Shown here in pieces: positions 22,056 through 35,016 of a stretch of DNA of 64,000 nucleotides; position 1 is the first letter of the stretch; each line of letters opens with the position of its first letter. Both the position numbers and the translations under genes were made by a program. Source of the stretch: Mortierella sp. BCC40632. Taxonomy: Eukaryota; Mortierellomycota; Mortierellomycetes; Mortierellales; Mortierellaceae. The stretch is taken from assembly GCA_011634665.1 (NCBI GenBank), contig WAEK01000003.1:2016001-2080000 (forward strand). Direction: 5' to 3'. Under the pieces are notes generated by a model that did not search any database, was not told the origin of the DNA, and saw only the letters and a list, made by a program, of their open reading frames with translations.

Positions 22056-22807
22056 TGTATGGTGGTATTGAGAGATCACGGACGTAGGGGAGGGTGATCA
22101 GACAACTACCGATAGAACAACGATTTCACTCTTCAGGGCTGAGAGCGTTTGTATTTAAGTTGGTCGGAATAGCAAAGGTGGGCGCAAGACAGCAAACAGC
22201 ATGCGGGGAGAGAACAAGCAAAGGGAAATGCAAAGAGACAAGGAGTACTGCTGCGGATGGAAAAACTGCCGTTCCTGCAGTGAAATCAGATTAGTCAAAG
22301 ACAAAGCAATGGAGATGAGAGTGAAAGAGAGAGTGGGTGGGAATGGAAGGAAGGAAGGAGAGAAGAGAGAGCGAGTGAATGAATGAAAGGGGGAAAGAAA
22401 AAAAGAGAGCGCAAGCCGGTGTGGCCGTGCAGTATTTTTTAATCGATATTCAAGCGCGATTTCGCCGTGTCGTTGAGAGAGAGAGAGAGAAACGTCGCTG
22501 TGTGTTCTACGCTGCATTCCGGCGTATCCATTGAATGCTCAATATTTTTGCATGGGATCCCCATCCTCAACTCATCCCCATCTCGCTCATTGCCTTATTC
22601 CTAACCCAAACTGTCCTCGAGTACCCTGCACCCCCCTACCCTGCGCCCTTTACGTTAGTTCAAAGCGTCTCCCCTCGCCCTTTCTCCTTTCCTGTCTCTC
22701 TCACCGTTCCTTAACACAATATGCAGAAAAAAGAAAAAAGAATTTATTTTGGGCGGGGAGTACCCCTGCCCAGAGTGTGCTCGGGCATCTCCTGCTGCTT
22801 GACTCCC
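22056..22807. other. Promoter region of the MFS gene / 3' region of the EF-hand gene
   Basis: No gene is seen. The segment lies between two minus-strand genes and contains GA-rich simple sequence around 22310-22490. Confidence 0.5.
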
Positions 22808-24253
22808 TTAGCGGTTGCTGACGACCAGCTCCAAGAACTATGTAGACAGAAAATCAAAGCAAACAGGAGCGTGGTTTAGTGGCGAGCGTTCGCTTACAAA
22901 TGAAGAGAAAACGAATCCCGTGATGATAAGAGGATCCCTTTACCTGCTCGTATCCGATGGTGGCGTATCCCTTGCGTTCGGTGTCGATTCTCATAAAGGC
23001 GTCCGTCAAACTCTTGACGGTCACGGCAATCTGCACAAAGTTATCAAAGGACACGTCTCCACGGCCTTCGGAGTGTTGTTTGCCTACAACAGATCAGTAT
23101 CAGACACAAAAAGCCTGAGTCACGGGGAGAGAGGAGTGTAGCTGGGGGCCTGCCTGTTTTTTTTTTTTTTTTTTTTTAATGGGGCATAGCCTCAGCTACA
23201 CTTCTCTCTTCCCCTCACGTCTCTGTGATTGATCACATCATTGCAAATAAACACACGCAGACATGGAGCACATCGGCTGAGCAGTGACCTACCTCGCTTG
23301 TCATACTTCTTGATAAACAGCTTCAACAGATTGTCCGACAGGTTGTAGCGGAAGGACTGCATGGCCGTCTTGAGCTCGTTAAAGTCAATGTAGCCACTTC
23401 CATCTCGGTCAAAGGCCCGGAAGCAGGTGCGCCATTCCTCGATATATCTCCACAATCCTGCAAACTCGGCAAAGTTAATCAAGCCCGAGTTGTCTATTCC
23501 AGAGCAGTAATAGAGAGAAAGAAAGAGAGTGAGAAAAAGAAAAAATGTTAAAGTGGGCGTCAGGTATCAGGCGTCAGACAAGAGAGCAAATTAGCTCAAT
23601 GCTGCGGGGGAACAAGTTGGAGCCGGGGGGACACTTCTTACCAGAATCAAACATGTTCATCATCAGACGCACCGTCTCAATGTTGAATGGGCTCCAGTCA
23701 CCTAGAAACACAAGGTGCATCAACAAACAAGAGAAAGACAAAGAATTAGCACACGACCATTCATGACACGAGCAACATCAGGTCTCACTATGCTTGGTTC
23801 CCACCCTCGACATCTCTCCCATTGCGCGTTTTTCTTGGCTTCAATGACACAAAGGGCATGATTACCATTTACAAGAGCACGTTGAAGCTCCTCTGTACTC
23901 AGCTGTCCACTTCTGTCATGGTCCACTGCATTGAACCACTCGCGCAAGCTGGCCTCAGGTGTGGTCGTGGGGGCTAAAATAGTCAAAGGAATATAAGGAA
24001 ACGCGTGAGCAAGTGAGATCGAGTGAGTTCATCCACCACAGCAAAAAAACGAGATGCAATGTCAGGACATGGCAACCATACGTGGGGGTGGTGGAGGCGC
24101 CTGTGGAGCTTGATAGCCGCCGCCGTATGCGGGCTGGTACTGGCCATAGGGAGTCTGCTGGGCTGGTGGCTGCTGACCGTAGGGCTGCTGGGGTGGAGGC
24201 TGCTGGCCGTAAGGCTGTTGCTGGTAGCCGCCGTATCCTTGGTTGTAGGCCAT
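22808..24253 (-). CDS. Penta-EF-hand calcium-binding protein (ALG-2/peflin type), 236 aa
   Basis: Six exons: 24253-24082, 23973-23866, 23701-23642, 23493-23293, 23083-22944, 22837-22808. All are GT-AG and in phase; the last exon is only 30 bases (FLELVVSNR, then stop). The N-terminal 58 residues are a Gln/Pro/Tyr/Gly-rich tail with repeated QPYGQQPP units. Five EF-hands follow. EF1 (DHDRSGQLSTEE), EF2 (DSDNSGLINFAE) and EF3 (DRDGSGYIDFNE) have full calcium ligands; EF4 and EF5 are degenerate. This layout is that of group I PEF proteins (ALG-2, peflin, yeast Pef1), which dimerise through EF5 and act in calcium-dependent membrane and ESCRT-linked processes. Length and layout fit the family. Confidence 0.88.
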
Positions 24254-25721
24254 TGCGAAAGGATGAGAGGAATGGGAATGTGAAGGCGAATGTGGTTTGA
24301 GAAGGAAAGCTGGAGAAGAAGTTTGTGAGAAAAGAAAGAAAAAGGAAAAAAGAAACCTCTCACCTCGCCCGCAACAAAAATAGCCCGGTTTTCCACTTTT
24401 CTCTCTTTTGGGACAGGCTTGGCGGCGTGTCGTCGCATTGTGTCGTCGTAGCCACACTCAATCTGTGGCCTGGTGGCACGAACCCATTACCGCGCCACAG
24501 GAACAACGCGCTGGCAGGGTCGTCCTTCTATGCCTCACCTTCCTCAACGACACTCATGCCCGCACTGCCACTGGATTAGTGACCACTCGCAACTCTGTGC
24601 GATTGCTTGCTTCTGTTGACTGATGAAACCGATCCATTCCTTGGCACGTATTCGCCCGAGATGCTCTCACTGTCTGTTATCCTGGACACGTTGGTATTGA
24701 GAACCTTCTGTCCTTCCTCCAGATGCTGTGGGCCGAGCATAGCCAGGCCCAGATTCATGGACAGAAACAAGTTCATTGGGCATTGCTATTCTCTTTCTTG
24801 CCTTGATAAAACACAGAAGAATTAACCCGTCGATCTGGCTGTACTTTTCCCTGGTATTCTTCACTCTTCTCCGTTTCATTGACCAATCACGAGACTTTCC
24901 TGCGGGGGCAAACTTGCTTTTTTTTTTTCTAGACAACATGACAACGAACGATCCCAAATGTTGATTTCTTAGGTGTTTGACATTCAGACCACTTTTCCTG
25001 TCCTGTCCACTGTTGACAATGTTATCGAAGATCCACTCCACTCACCCACCTGCTTGGAAAATATGGGGATAACAAACGAGTAGCAAGGGCTATTAGGTGA
25101 ACATATCGATGAGCTCTCAGGCCTCAACAACGACATCCTAAGCGAAGAACCGCACCTGGTTCAAAACACTGAAACCAGCATTGGCTTTATTACATTGACG
25201 ACTACCAACCGCCTAGGAGTCCACATGCCACAAATTTACCAGATGGGGGAGTTGCTGTCTTTCATTGGCCAAGGCATGTGGTGAGACAAACATTTCAGGC
25301 AGCAAAAAAAAAAAAAAAAAAAAAAGTGAGAGAGAGAGAGACCGCCATATACAACTTTTTGCGAGAGACTCCAAGAGTACTTTTGACACCAATTCTTCAC
25401 TTCTTGGTCCTTTGTCATTTGAGAACACCTACAAAAAGATGACTGTGGTCATAATGGACCAGCTTTGGTAAAATCTATGCCCAAGCCCCCTCCCTTAGAA
25501 ACGACTGATCCCCAGCTGGATAATCGGCCATGTCTTCTGGGACTTTTAAGAACTGGTGGATTGCCAGCGCCTCTCCACAGACATTGCAGATAAGCGACAA
25601 TGATCTGTCTATGAGTGAGTACAGATAGGTGCACGAATATATTGACGGCGAACAGTCAAAATGCAGTAGATTCTCAGTGACCCGACCATGGGCCTTGGAT
25701 CTCTTGATCACTAGCATCTTG

Positions 25722-25760
<39 letters not shown>

Positions 25761-26812
25761 GAACTGCGGCCGTGGCATGCAGACTCAAGCTAAGGTTTAT
25801 TAAAGAGATGTCTACGAATAGTTGGAAGCTCTAAAGAGGTATTTCTCTTTTGAATAGAGCAATACCCGACCAAAGAACCCACGACGTGTCCTTTGAGCTT
25901 TGTTGAAGTGAAATAGCCAAACCCATCTTCACTAAGCTACTGACAAGAGTAGGCCACACCAGTGAGCAACCTTAATGCCAAGTTGGTATAGCTTGGGTTA
26001 TGACTTTCCTATTCTTGGAATGGGGCAAGCAGTAGGCAAGGGGAAGGGGGGAGACAGGGGAGAGGAGATGCGGCTTTTCCCCCTTAGCAACACAAAAGCA
26101 TTCACTGGCCATCGGTTACTCTTGAAAACAAGGCTTGTTCCGCTTCAAACAGAATTCTTCGTGAGTTCTCGAAATGTCGGCGTTACTTCAGTTGTTACCT
26201 CCATAACCGAATGGAGCTTTTTCAGATCTTTTGCTCAACTCTTTAGGAAGTGGATGAGTGCAGGAGAGAAAAAAAATGGTTAAAGTTGCCTTCAGGATCA
26301 TTCCTAAGGTAGCAAGGCCATCTTCACTTCTAGATCAGCCTCAACAAACCATGTCCATGCTCTCGCCTCACAACAGTGCGGATCTTCCATTCAAACATCT
26401 CTATCTACACCCAAGGAACTCGCTGAAGAGGAGATAACGATCTAACTCTGGTAACATGGTCAAACTGAAAGGTGGGGGAGAATGAGGTTAATCAGACAAT
26501 AGAGGGAGGGAGAGAACTAGGGTTCGCCAACCCCTACTCATTTTTTCTGTTGTTCTTTATACCTTTTAACCACATCTGCGCTATTTCGCAAACATGACCC
26601 TTGAAAGAGACGACAGGGCATGTTATCTTTGTTGAATGCTTCTCTCTCCTTGACACAAAACACACCACTAGGAGACTCGGAAATGGCTTAGCATTCAGTA
26701 GTCCAAAACTCCTTTTGCTTCCCTTATTCTCTTTTTCTCACCTTCTTCTCTTCTCTTTTCACATATCTGTCCACCAGCCTGCGCACCACCTAGTCCACAA
26801 ATACTAGCTACC
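24254..26812. other. Intergenic, no supported gene
   Basis: 2.6 kb without a recognisable gene. It contains A tracts near 25304-25325, a T31 run at 25729-25759 and scattered short open frames with no recognised motif. Part must serve as promoter for the EF-hand gene (left) and for the gene at 26813 (right). Confidence 0.5.
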
Positions 26813-28189
26813 ATGACCAAACTAACACAAAGTCTGTACCGCAAGCTCTGCCTCTCGCTTGGCCTCGTCAAAAATATTGAGATTGACTACATGGAATTCG
26901 ACGTCCGCGAGCTGGACGAAGCGATACCCAAAAAAGAACTTCAGGACGAGCCTCTTTCTACAACCACCTCCACCACTAACACTGCCATAGTCAAGCCCAT
27001 TCGTTTTCCTTCCAAATGCAATCAGGTTTCCGTCACAGTGTTATGCCGTGTCCCGTTCGCTACTCTACGCAAGTTTCGTTTCAAGGTAGGTCCTAATCAA
27101 ACGAGAAAATTGGTCTCTTGTTCCCAGAGAAACCTGGGCGGTGGCAGTGGTGGTGGTGGTGGTGGTAGGGGGAAAGGGCGAAGGGTTGCCAGAGCAAAAC
27201 ACCCTTCTATATCTCTCACTCACGCTCTCTTTCTCAATTTGTATTTTCTTGTTTCTCACCCTCCTGCTACTTTTACCACCCGTTCAAAAAGTCCAAAGTG
27301 ATTGTAAGTTGATCTTTCTTTTTTTTTTTGAAGTTTCTTTTGCTCAGATGTTTGCTTAGACTGACTAACATAGCTGCTTTCCTACCTTGGCCCCTTTGAA
27401 AAACAGTTTGAAGGAAAACCTGCAGGAACATTTATCACAGAGTATTCATTAGGAACGCTCCAAGGCGACCAAATCACTGCCTCTATCCCCGATGCCATCT
27501 TTGAAGTGACTCCCGAAGAGATGGAACACTGCGCTCGCTTAATCCAGACATCCTTTTCTCAGGACAAGTTTGAGATTATGTTTGAGGGCTCAGGGTCAAT
27601 CGTCATGGATTTCGGGCGCATCATTGGGGTTCGTACGATATCAAAGATCCCTTTAGTCGCCTCCTCCAGCCTTCGAGCCGGTTGTTCCTTCCCAGGAATG
27701 CGTTGTAATCTGCTTGAGGTGATCCCGGATGCCTCTTCACAAAAATGTTCTGTTGCCTCAGTGGACCTGGACAAGAGTTTGGTCGTCAAGGCAAAGCATA
27801 TTCTTTTGAATCCGGGTCAATTCGTAGTTTTTATGGGTGAAATGAATCTCGCTATCTGGACTTTCCAGGAGGATGGGACTGGACAAAAGATTGGTGTTCT
27901 TTCCCACGAGGATATATATTTTGGAACGGGCGAGGTAGAGAAGACGGCAACTATTTTTTTCGATATGACACTCGAGGCAACCACAGTCTTTCTCACCAAT
28001 CTTGCAGAGGGAGACCAAAAAGCGCAACTCCAGGGCTTCTCCGAATCATCCAAGAGTCCGCTTTTCAGTTCTGCGATGACAGGGTTAAAATCTGATACCA
28101 CATTCAACCGATTTGATTGTGATATCATCAGGAACCTCGGTATCAAGGCCAGACAGCCAGAGGAGCTGGTTAAGGTTAACATGCCATAG
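26813..28189 (+). CDS. Unrecognised two-exon protein, 351 aa
   Basis: Exons 26813-27085 and 27407-28189 are joined in phase 0 across a 321-base intron (donor GTAGGT, acceptor ACAG); the join reads FRFK-FEGKPAGTF. The ATG lies directly after ACTAGCTACC, in a good context, and the frame is open to TAG. No signal peptide, membrane segment or low-complexity tail is seen. The sequence alternates short hydrophobic strands (VSVTVLCRVPF, FEIMFEGSGSIVMDF, LNLAIW-like) and looks beta-rich. It vaguely resembles LEA-like or DUF3712-type beta domains, but I cannot assign it. The codon pattern and clean intron make it a credible gene. It converges on the carboxypeptidase gene. Confidence 0.7.
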
Positions 28190-28690
28190 TTTCATCACCA
28201 CCTCTAAGGGACATAAGTCTCGCAGATTGCGAGTATAAGTGATAAAGATCACCATGGAGACATATTTTGAAGTGAACCCGAGACTATTTGCCTCTGCGGA
28301 TCTCTCTCTCTCTTTTTTTTTTTTCAGGGCAGGCTCCCCTCGCCCTGACTCTGGTTTTCTTTGTCTCATCTGACCATGCTGACTTTACAGGGTCACAAAG
28401 GAAATTAGGAGAATAAAAAAAAATAAAATAAAATTTGATTTATTGACAGAAGGGAGGGCGTCAGATACGAACCGGTCGCAAATCTTCATTCGTCACACTC
28501 CCTGGTTATTTGATCGAGATCGCCAGGATCTTCAAAAGTTACTTTTTGGTAATTGATGTTTGGACCATGCAAACATTCCTGTCACTCTCCTACTTTGTTT
28601 TGTTTTGTTTTGTTTGTCGAACGCTTCGTATGTGCATGTTTTGAAAAGAGGGGTGAGGGGGAGGGGGGGGGACCTTTTTTCTTTCACTCT
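28190..28690. other. Convergent intergenic region
   Basis: 500 bases between the 3' ends of the gene at 26813 and the carboxypeptidase gene. It has AT-rich stretches (AAAATAAAATAAAATTT near 28420-28436) and repeated TTTTG near 28600. No gene is seen. Confidence 0.5.
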
Positions 28691-30407
28691 TTAGACCTGG
28701 ATCCTGTCAAGGATAGCAGCAAAGGCAGCCCAAGTTTCCTTGCCCGAAGGAATAATCTGGTCAGCAGGCAAGTTGAATCCAGATCGACCCGTGTCACGGA
28801 GCTCGACCGCGAAAGGAGCACCGACACCAACGCTGTAGGCGTAATCGGCCGAGTTACCCGAAGCCTGGTAGATCGTGTTGTAGATATCTCCGGTTCGGAA
28901 GCTGACACCGTTGACGTTCCGGAGGGCCGTAGCAGCTGCCTGGGCAAGACCGTTCAGGTAGGCATAGTTCGAGGGACGGGTTCCAGTGTATCCGAAACTA
29001 ATCGATAAGAAAAGAATGAAGAAAGGAAAAATGTCCGAAATGTTAGCACAGGATTGCATTTTTTGTAATTTTTTTCTTTTCTTTCCTATTGTCATGAGGC
29101 AAACAAAAACTGTAAAAAAAAAGGGAAGAAAAAAAATATTTGACTTACGGAACCATCCAGAGCTGAGAGTAAGAGTGGAAGTCAATGTAGCTGACAACCT
29201 TGGGGAGCGAGGTGAGGTAGTTGGCGATGTTCTTGGCCTCAGGGGCAGAGAAGGCGCTGGGTCCCTTGTAGTCATCAGCGCATGGGCTCGAAGACGAACC
29301 ACCAGTGCCCCACTTGAAGCCCCAGTTGCGGTTGGCTGTAGAAAAAAAAAGTGCAGAATAGAGAAAGGTGATTAGTTGATGGTCATCGACTCCCGTTATG
29401 CTTCAGAATGTTTGAGAAATAGAAGACTTACTGTCAGTGCCAATGCATCCGCCATTGACCTGGGCGTTCTTGCGGTGCATACGGTTCGAGGTCTGGGTGA
29501 TGACAAAACCATCGGGGTTCATGACGGGGATGATGTGGAAAGTGAACTTGGACAAGTAACCGCTGACACGAGAGTCGGTACCGACCAAGAGCTCATTGAT
29601 CAAGTACCTGTACAAGTTGACGCATGCAAGGGGAGAGGGGGAAGAGGAAGGAGTGCAAGGGAACAAGGTAATCCGTTAGCATATCTTCTTGGTATCAGAC
29701 TGACATACATTTCATAACATTTCGCGAAATTTCAATAGGAGGAATAACAAAAGGGCGACGTACTCGACGACCATGGTCGTGATCCACTCACGGGCGTGCT
29801 GAGTGCCGTGGAAGACGATATGGTTGGGACCAGTTCCGATCTTGATACCGTTCTGGTCACGGCCCTGAGACGACTTTCCAGCACTGATGGCTGAGGCCTT
29901 GCCTGGGTTGTTGGCAATCTGAGACTGGAGCCAAGACTGGTGCTCAGCAAAGCTGTGGTAACCCAAGAACCAAGTGTCAGCAGCGGCAGCAGCGAATGCA
30001 TCTGCATTGCCAGAGATCTTCTTCTTGTTCTCCTGGAGAGTCTTCTGGAAAGACAATTGGTATTGCTTGTTTTCGTTGTTCTCGGCCTCGACCAAGACCT
30101 GGAGATCAGGGATCAAGGTCTCGTACTCGAGGTTGAGACCCTTGAACGTCTCAAAGGCCTGAGGTGAGATCCGGACATCGACATGGGCACCGACAACCTT
30201 GTTGTGCGTAAAGTAGTCGAGACCGAGGGCATCCTCGTTATCGGTCAAGGCCTTGAGTGCAGCCTCGTCACGAACTTGGATACGGATCACTTGGTGGTTG
30301 TTGAATGTTTCAACGGGACCATCGTAGGTGATTGGGACTCCAGTGGGCAAGGCGGAGACCATGGACAAGGCAACGACGGCCGTAAGAGAAAGAAGAGAGA
30401 ACTTCAT
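28691..30407 (-). CDS. Secreted metallocarboxypeptidase, M14A (carboxypeptidase A type), 437 aa
   Basis: Four exons: 30407-29764, 29607-29432, 29335-29149, 28997-28691. All are GT-AG and in phase. A signal peptide (about 1-20, MKFSLLSLTAVVALSMVSA) precedes a propeptide (to about 135) and a zinc peptidase domain. Zinc ligands are His204 and Glu207 in HGTQHAREW, and His327 in IDFHSYSQ. The substrate-binding pair is in TNRNWGF (Asn275, Arg276). The tyrosine of IYQASG is Tyr379 and the catalytic Glu401 lies in FAVELRDTG. The specificity position equivalent to bovine residue 255 is Ala386, so a preference for hydrophobic C-terminal residues is expected. It is likely an extracellular or vacuolar digestive enzyme. 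A TATA box lies 179 bases upstream. Confidence 0.93.
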
Positions 30408-30578
30408 TTTGAGAATGTGTCGAAGAGTGATTGATGTTTCTTGAAGGTGGTCAAAAAGTTAGGAACGAAGTCCGTTAGTTGAATAGGAAAGGGGATTTTG
30501 GCTGTACAGGAGAAGTGATGTCAGAACAAGGTAGAGCGGTAACGAAGAAAGACAAAAGTCCAGTGGACGAGGTAGCCT

Positions 30579-30586
30579 CTTTTATA
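30579..30586 (-). promoter_or_regulatory. TATA box of the carboxypeptidase gene
   Basis: TATAAAAG read on the minus strand, 179 bases before the ATG at 30407. The spacing is similar to that of both oxidase genes. Confidence 0.55.
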
Positions 30587-33500
30587 AGAGGATTGACGAC
30601 CGATGTCGGGGTCAGGACATGCGGGAGGGAGAAGGGGGCAAGCCCTTCTCATTTCCCATGAGAACGGCCAGGGAAAGAAGAGGAGGGGTGGTTGCCTTTC
30701 AGGCAGACAAATCACTACGCCGGCGTTAGGATGTCAGTGGGTAAACTCTGCCACGCCCCCAGCTGTTTACAAGTGGTCCATGACATGGGTTTTTTTTTGA
30801 GCCCTTTTGCTTACTGTACTTGCACACAGACACAAGACTTGACTCCTGTATGATTCAATCCGAAGGACTGAATAGTAATATAGTAATCAGGGGAAAGAGA
30901 GAGAGAGAGGTCGCTTGTACAGATGTTGTGTCCGGTACAAATGCGCGTGCTCTAGCTTCCCCGTTTCCACCAGTCATCGTTGATTGTGTTTATCTCTTTC
31001 TCGCCTTTTGCTTTCTCTCTCTCTCTCTCTCTCTCTGATAGAAAGCCCTGCATGTGTAGCCGTGCACTTGCTCTGCCTTTGTGGCGAATGAGTTGCCTTC
31101 AGGTACAATGTTTTGCTATTGAGTGATATACCCCATCTGTAATTTAGGGCCAAATTAACGCCTCTTGAGCACCCTTTCTTTATTCTCTTCTTCTCCTTTC
31201 CTTTGCCATTCTCCTCGATCAAAATAGACTGCTCCCTTTTTAGATGTAGGAAGAGGATGAGAGGAGAGAACCTTCGGATGCAATGCCAGAACCTCAACTG
31301 ACGACAAGAAAGAGGGGTTAGGGGAGCTGAAGAGTAGCAAAGCAAAAGAAAAAAACCACGCGTTGAGCTAGGTCTATTTCACCGGGCCCTTTCTTTTCGT
31401 ATGGGAAGGAATTGAGCACCTCCCCCCCTCCCCTACTGTCTTGTGAGCAGTAAGCGAGGTCTAACGCCTTTTCAGGAGATGGTAGAGAGGTAAAAGTCAA
31501 TAGGTAGAAAGAACGTGCATGCTTATCCTTGTCAGAGTGATTGGGTGTATCCGTCGGGATTCCATTAGTAATGGGAAGTCGTCAATAACTCTCGAGCTTT
31601 TCCCAAGGATAGCTTTCAAACCAATAAGACATTCTTTGGCCAAGTATGTTTGTTGACCTGCTGTCAAGCAAACTCGATCACCCCTTGTTTCTTCGGCTGC
31701 AAGCCAAAAGACGGAAGAAAAGGCGTATCATGTCGAGTAAGATTCTAGAGTGTAGACCTTTGCGCCAGACCTACAGTCTGTCGAGTAAAATGCCTCCGCC
31801 TCCTCCAGGGTCCATAGCCAAACTCAAACTGTGTCAATACATTCCCCATGCCTACGGACAGAGGATGAGTGGCCCATCGTCGTGATACCGTCATACAGCT
31901 GGCAAATAAGAGTAGCGAATATTCGCTTTTGGCCGCTTGGCCGCTTCCTCAGGAGGCTCATTGAACTACACTCAATCCGTCTCCCGGTATGGCGACATTC
32001 TCGTGTGACAACAAAAGACAAAAGCGAGCTGTATTGGACTGGAAAGAGTGAACTTCTTCTACATCCTTCATGAAGGGAGGAGGGAGTCTACTAAATGGAC
32101 GAGCAACTGCATCAGGAATGGGCGACGAGTTGGCTGATGGACAGTGAGCAATATCGATAAGATGGAGGATAGACTATGGCAACCATGCAGCATGGATCCA
32201 GATGCTATCACAAAGGAATCAAATGGGGACAAGGAAAGTCGTATGGAAAGGGGGACAATTTTTTGGTTGAGGAAGAAGAAAGGAGGGGTGTATGATTACC
32301 AGAAAGAGCGAGTGAGCGGTCTTGTGGAAAATTCACCTCCCTCTCCCCTGCCTGTCCACTCCATGTATGATGAATGCATGTACTTGAGTCGAGGTACTGG
32401 TCTGAGGAGGGATGAGAGGGTCGAAAGAGAGCAATGATGTTGCAAAGCAAAACGTGGGATCCTGAATTGAGGATCGCTCCAACTCTTGCTCACTTCAACC
32501 TACGATCTTTATGTATCTTCTTCAGTCCAGGGGCAACCGATTTCTGACCTTTTCAACATTGTGGCAACGACGGGTCATAAGTGGAGACAGGGTTTCTGGG
32601 GACCAAGTCTGAGATTTTCCAGGCTAATGCCATGAACCAGGGACTGTTGGTTGTTCCAGGAATGCTGTCCGTCGTTAAAGACTTAGTAGCGACGTCCTGA
32701 CAGCGGCGCATTCTTATTATTCATTGTCTCTTTTGCTGAATGACTAGATGTGTTGCTCTACATGATATTGGGTAATATACTTTGGGTACCAATGTCTTCA
32801 TATTTGCGCTATCATGTATTTCCCACGTCTTTTCGGTTAGTCTATGGTCCGTGTTGTTTAGGATCTAGTCCTCTCCCAACAGCAGTTTCTCTGCCCTGTT
32901 GGTAAGCTCTCACGCTAGTCTATTGGACATTCAGGCTAACCATCTTGCCACGCATAAATGATGGGAAAGCTCCCACCAGCACACATACCTACTCCAAAAA
33001 GTGAAAAAAAGTATCCAGGGCAGAATAAAAACAACAACAACCGTGGGATTTGGGCCGTTATGCTTTGGCATGTTCCCACCTTAGTTGATATAAACAAATC
33101 GGGCTGCTCTGAATGGTCCAAAGACTTTCTCACCATTGTCGTTATCCGTTATCCGCAATCCGTGAATCTGCCTGATACCCAAACAAACAAATACGCTTCG
33201 TACATTGTACGAGGGAGGAAGAGGAATAGAGTGGGAAGGAGCAACAGCGAGAAAGGGGTGGGGAGTAGAAGAGATGAGAGGCCAACGGGGATAGAGATCG
33301 ATAGAGAGGAAACTCCACTCTTGTAGCCGAGAAAAGGTTCCTCATGAGATTTCGGAACCAAACATTCTGTCCGCGCGTGAGAGAAAACGCTTGGCATTGG
33401 ATGTTGTCCGGATGCGTGCTCACTCACACCTACATAAACCTCTCACTTTCCGCTCGGGACCAAGAGCCGACATCCTGGCGAAACTGTCGTCAGAAAACAG

Positions 33501-34979
33501 ACAAGTGATGGCATTCTACCTCTCCCCCGCGTTTATTTTGCCCTTGTCCTCTCGCAAGCATCCTGATGAGCAATGCGGGCGCGGAATACCCTAGGCCCAT
33601 TTTTGGAGACGAGAAAGGGAGAGAGAGAGAGAGAGAGAGTCTAAATGGAGCGTAAACAATAAGCGAGACCCAGGCTTTGGAATGTGAGCGACCAAAAAAA
33701 AAAAAAAAAAAAGTAGACTCCATGAACAAAAAAAAAAAAAAAACCTTGGGCGTAGGCGCGTGCGTGCGCGTGTGGAAACCCCTGAGCTTGGGTCGAAACG
33801 AGCCAATCGATGGTTAGCCTGCAAGGGAAACACGAAGCGTGTGACTCTGCAGCCAAAGAGAGTTTTGAGCGGCACAAAATGCATGCACACTGATGGGATA
33901 ACAACAACCCTTCGCCTTTCTCTTCCCTCCTCACTGTCCGATCGTGTCACCTTTTCAACTCACTCTGCGCGCTTCATCAATCGACTTTGGGGACTGGAAT
34001 GCCAAGGTTGCTTTTCTTCTTTCTCCTCCGAGGGCACACAAATACTGCTTGACTTTGGGGTTGGTCAAGAGATGAAAAACTGTTTCATGGCAAAGCAAAA
34101 GTAATAATAATAAAAAAAAGGATTTGCCTCCGAACCACAATCCATATCCTTGCCCAAGTCATATCACGAAAGTTGACTCCATAAGCGGATGGTACGACCT
34201 GATCCTTTGAGCGTGTGAAATGCGCCTCCAGGATAGAGAGGGGAGGAGAGGCATGTCGCGGATGGTAGCCTTCTTTGGAATACGTCCTTGAGTGCTTTAA
34301 GCGTCATAGTGAAGAGCACATCTTGTCTTCTTTTGGGTGATCGGGACCTTGTTAATCACGCGGATAGGTGGGATGGGGGGAGAGAACGCTTCGAGAGCGC
34401 CGCGACGACACGGCGGTGTTCAATAAAATAGACAATACTTCTAAAAGCAACGGGTGTTACCATTGAGCAGGAGCGGTTCCGATACGATGGCTTGATGTGC
34501 ACTGGTTTGAGATGGACTAAAAAAAAAATTGTCGACCTTTGAAAAAAACTGTGAGGCTTTGCCTCGATTTCGATCCTGGACAAGTTTTTTTTTTTTTTTT
34601 CCCTCTAGTGATCCCGCAATTGTCGATTAAAAAAAAAAAAAGGTACGTCCCCAGCAAGACAGGGGGTTTAGAAAAAGCAATAGATTGGTATTTTCAAGCT
34701 GGAAGGTTCTTCTCCTCCCTTGCCGCTTTGTTAGAGATGCTTAGAGATGCGATCTGCCCATGACCTCTTGACATTCAAGGAGGCTCTCATTCGCGACATG
34801 CTCCAATGACATCGTACATGGAACGCCAACTATGGTTCGCCAAAAGGGTGTGGCTTGGATAGATCCATGCTCTACCAACCCTTCTCGTAGAAAGAACAGC
34901 CAGTGCCAAAGAACAGCCAGCCATCCAGTTCTAGTCTGAAGTCAAATATAAGCTGCGGGCTTCACTTGAAGCGCTGTAT

Positions 34980-34981
<2 letters not shown>

Positions 34982-35015
<34 letters not shown>
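34982..35015 (+). repeat. T34 homopolymer
   Basis: The longest uninterrupted homopolymer noted in the window, followed by GTTGTTGTTGT. It could be the reversed poly(A) tail of an old retroposed sequence, but no recognisable element is attached. Confidence 0.9.

Positions 35016-35016
<1 letters not shown>

Noticed and set aside
22868..22930. tRNA-like TGGTTTAGTGGCGAGCG inside an EF-hand gene intron
   Set aside because: It resembles a D-arm only; no anticodon stem or T-arm sequence can be folded around it.
31915..31926. Perfect palindrome GCGAATATTCGC as a possible operator
   Set aside because: Single occurrence with no nearby gene; a 12-base palindrome can arise by chance.
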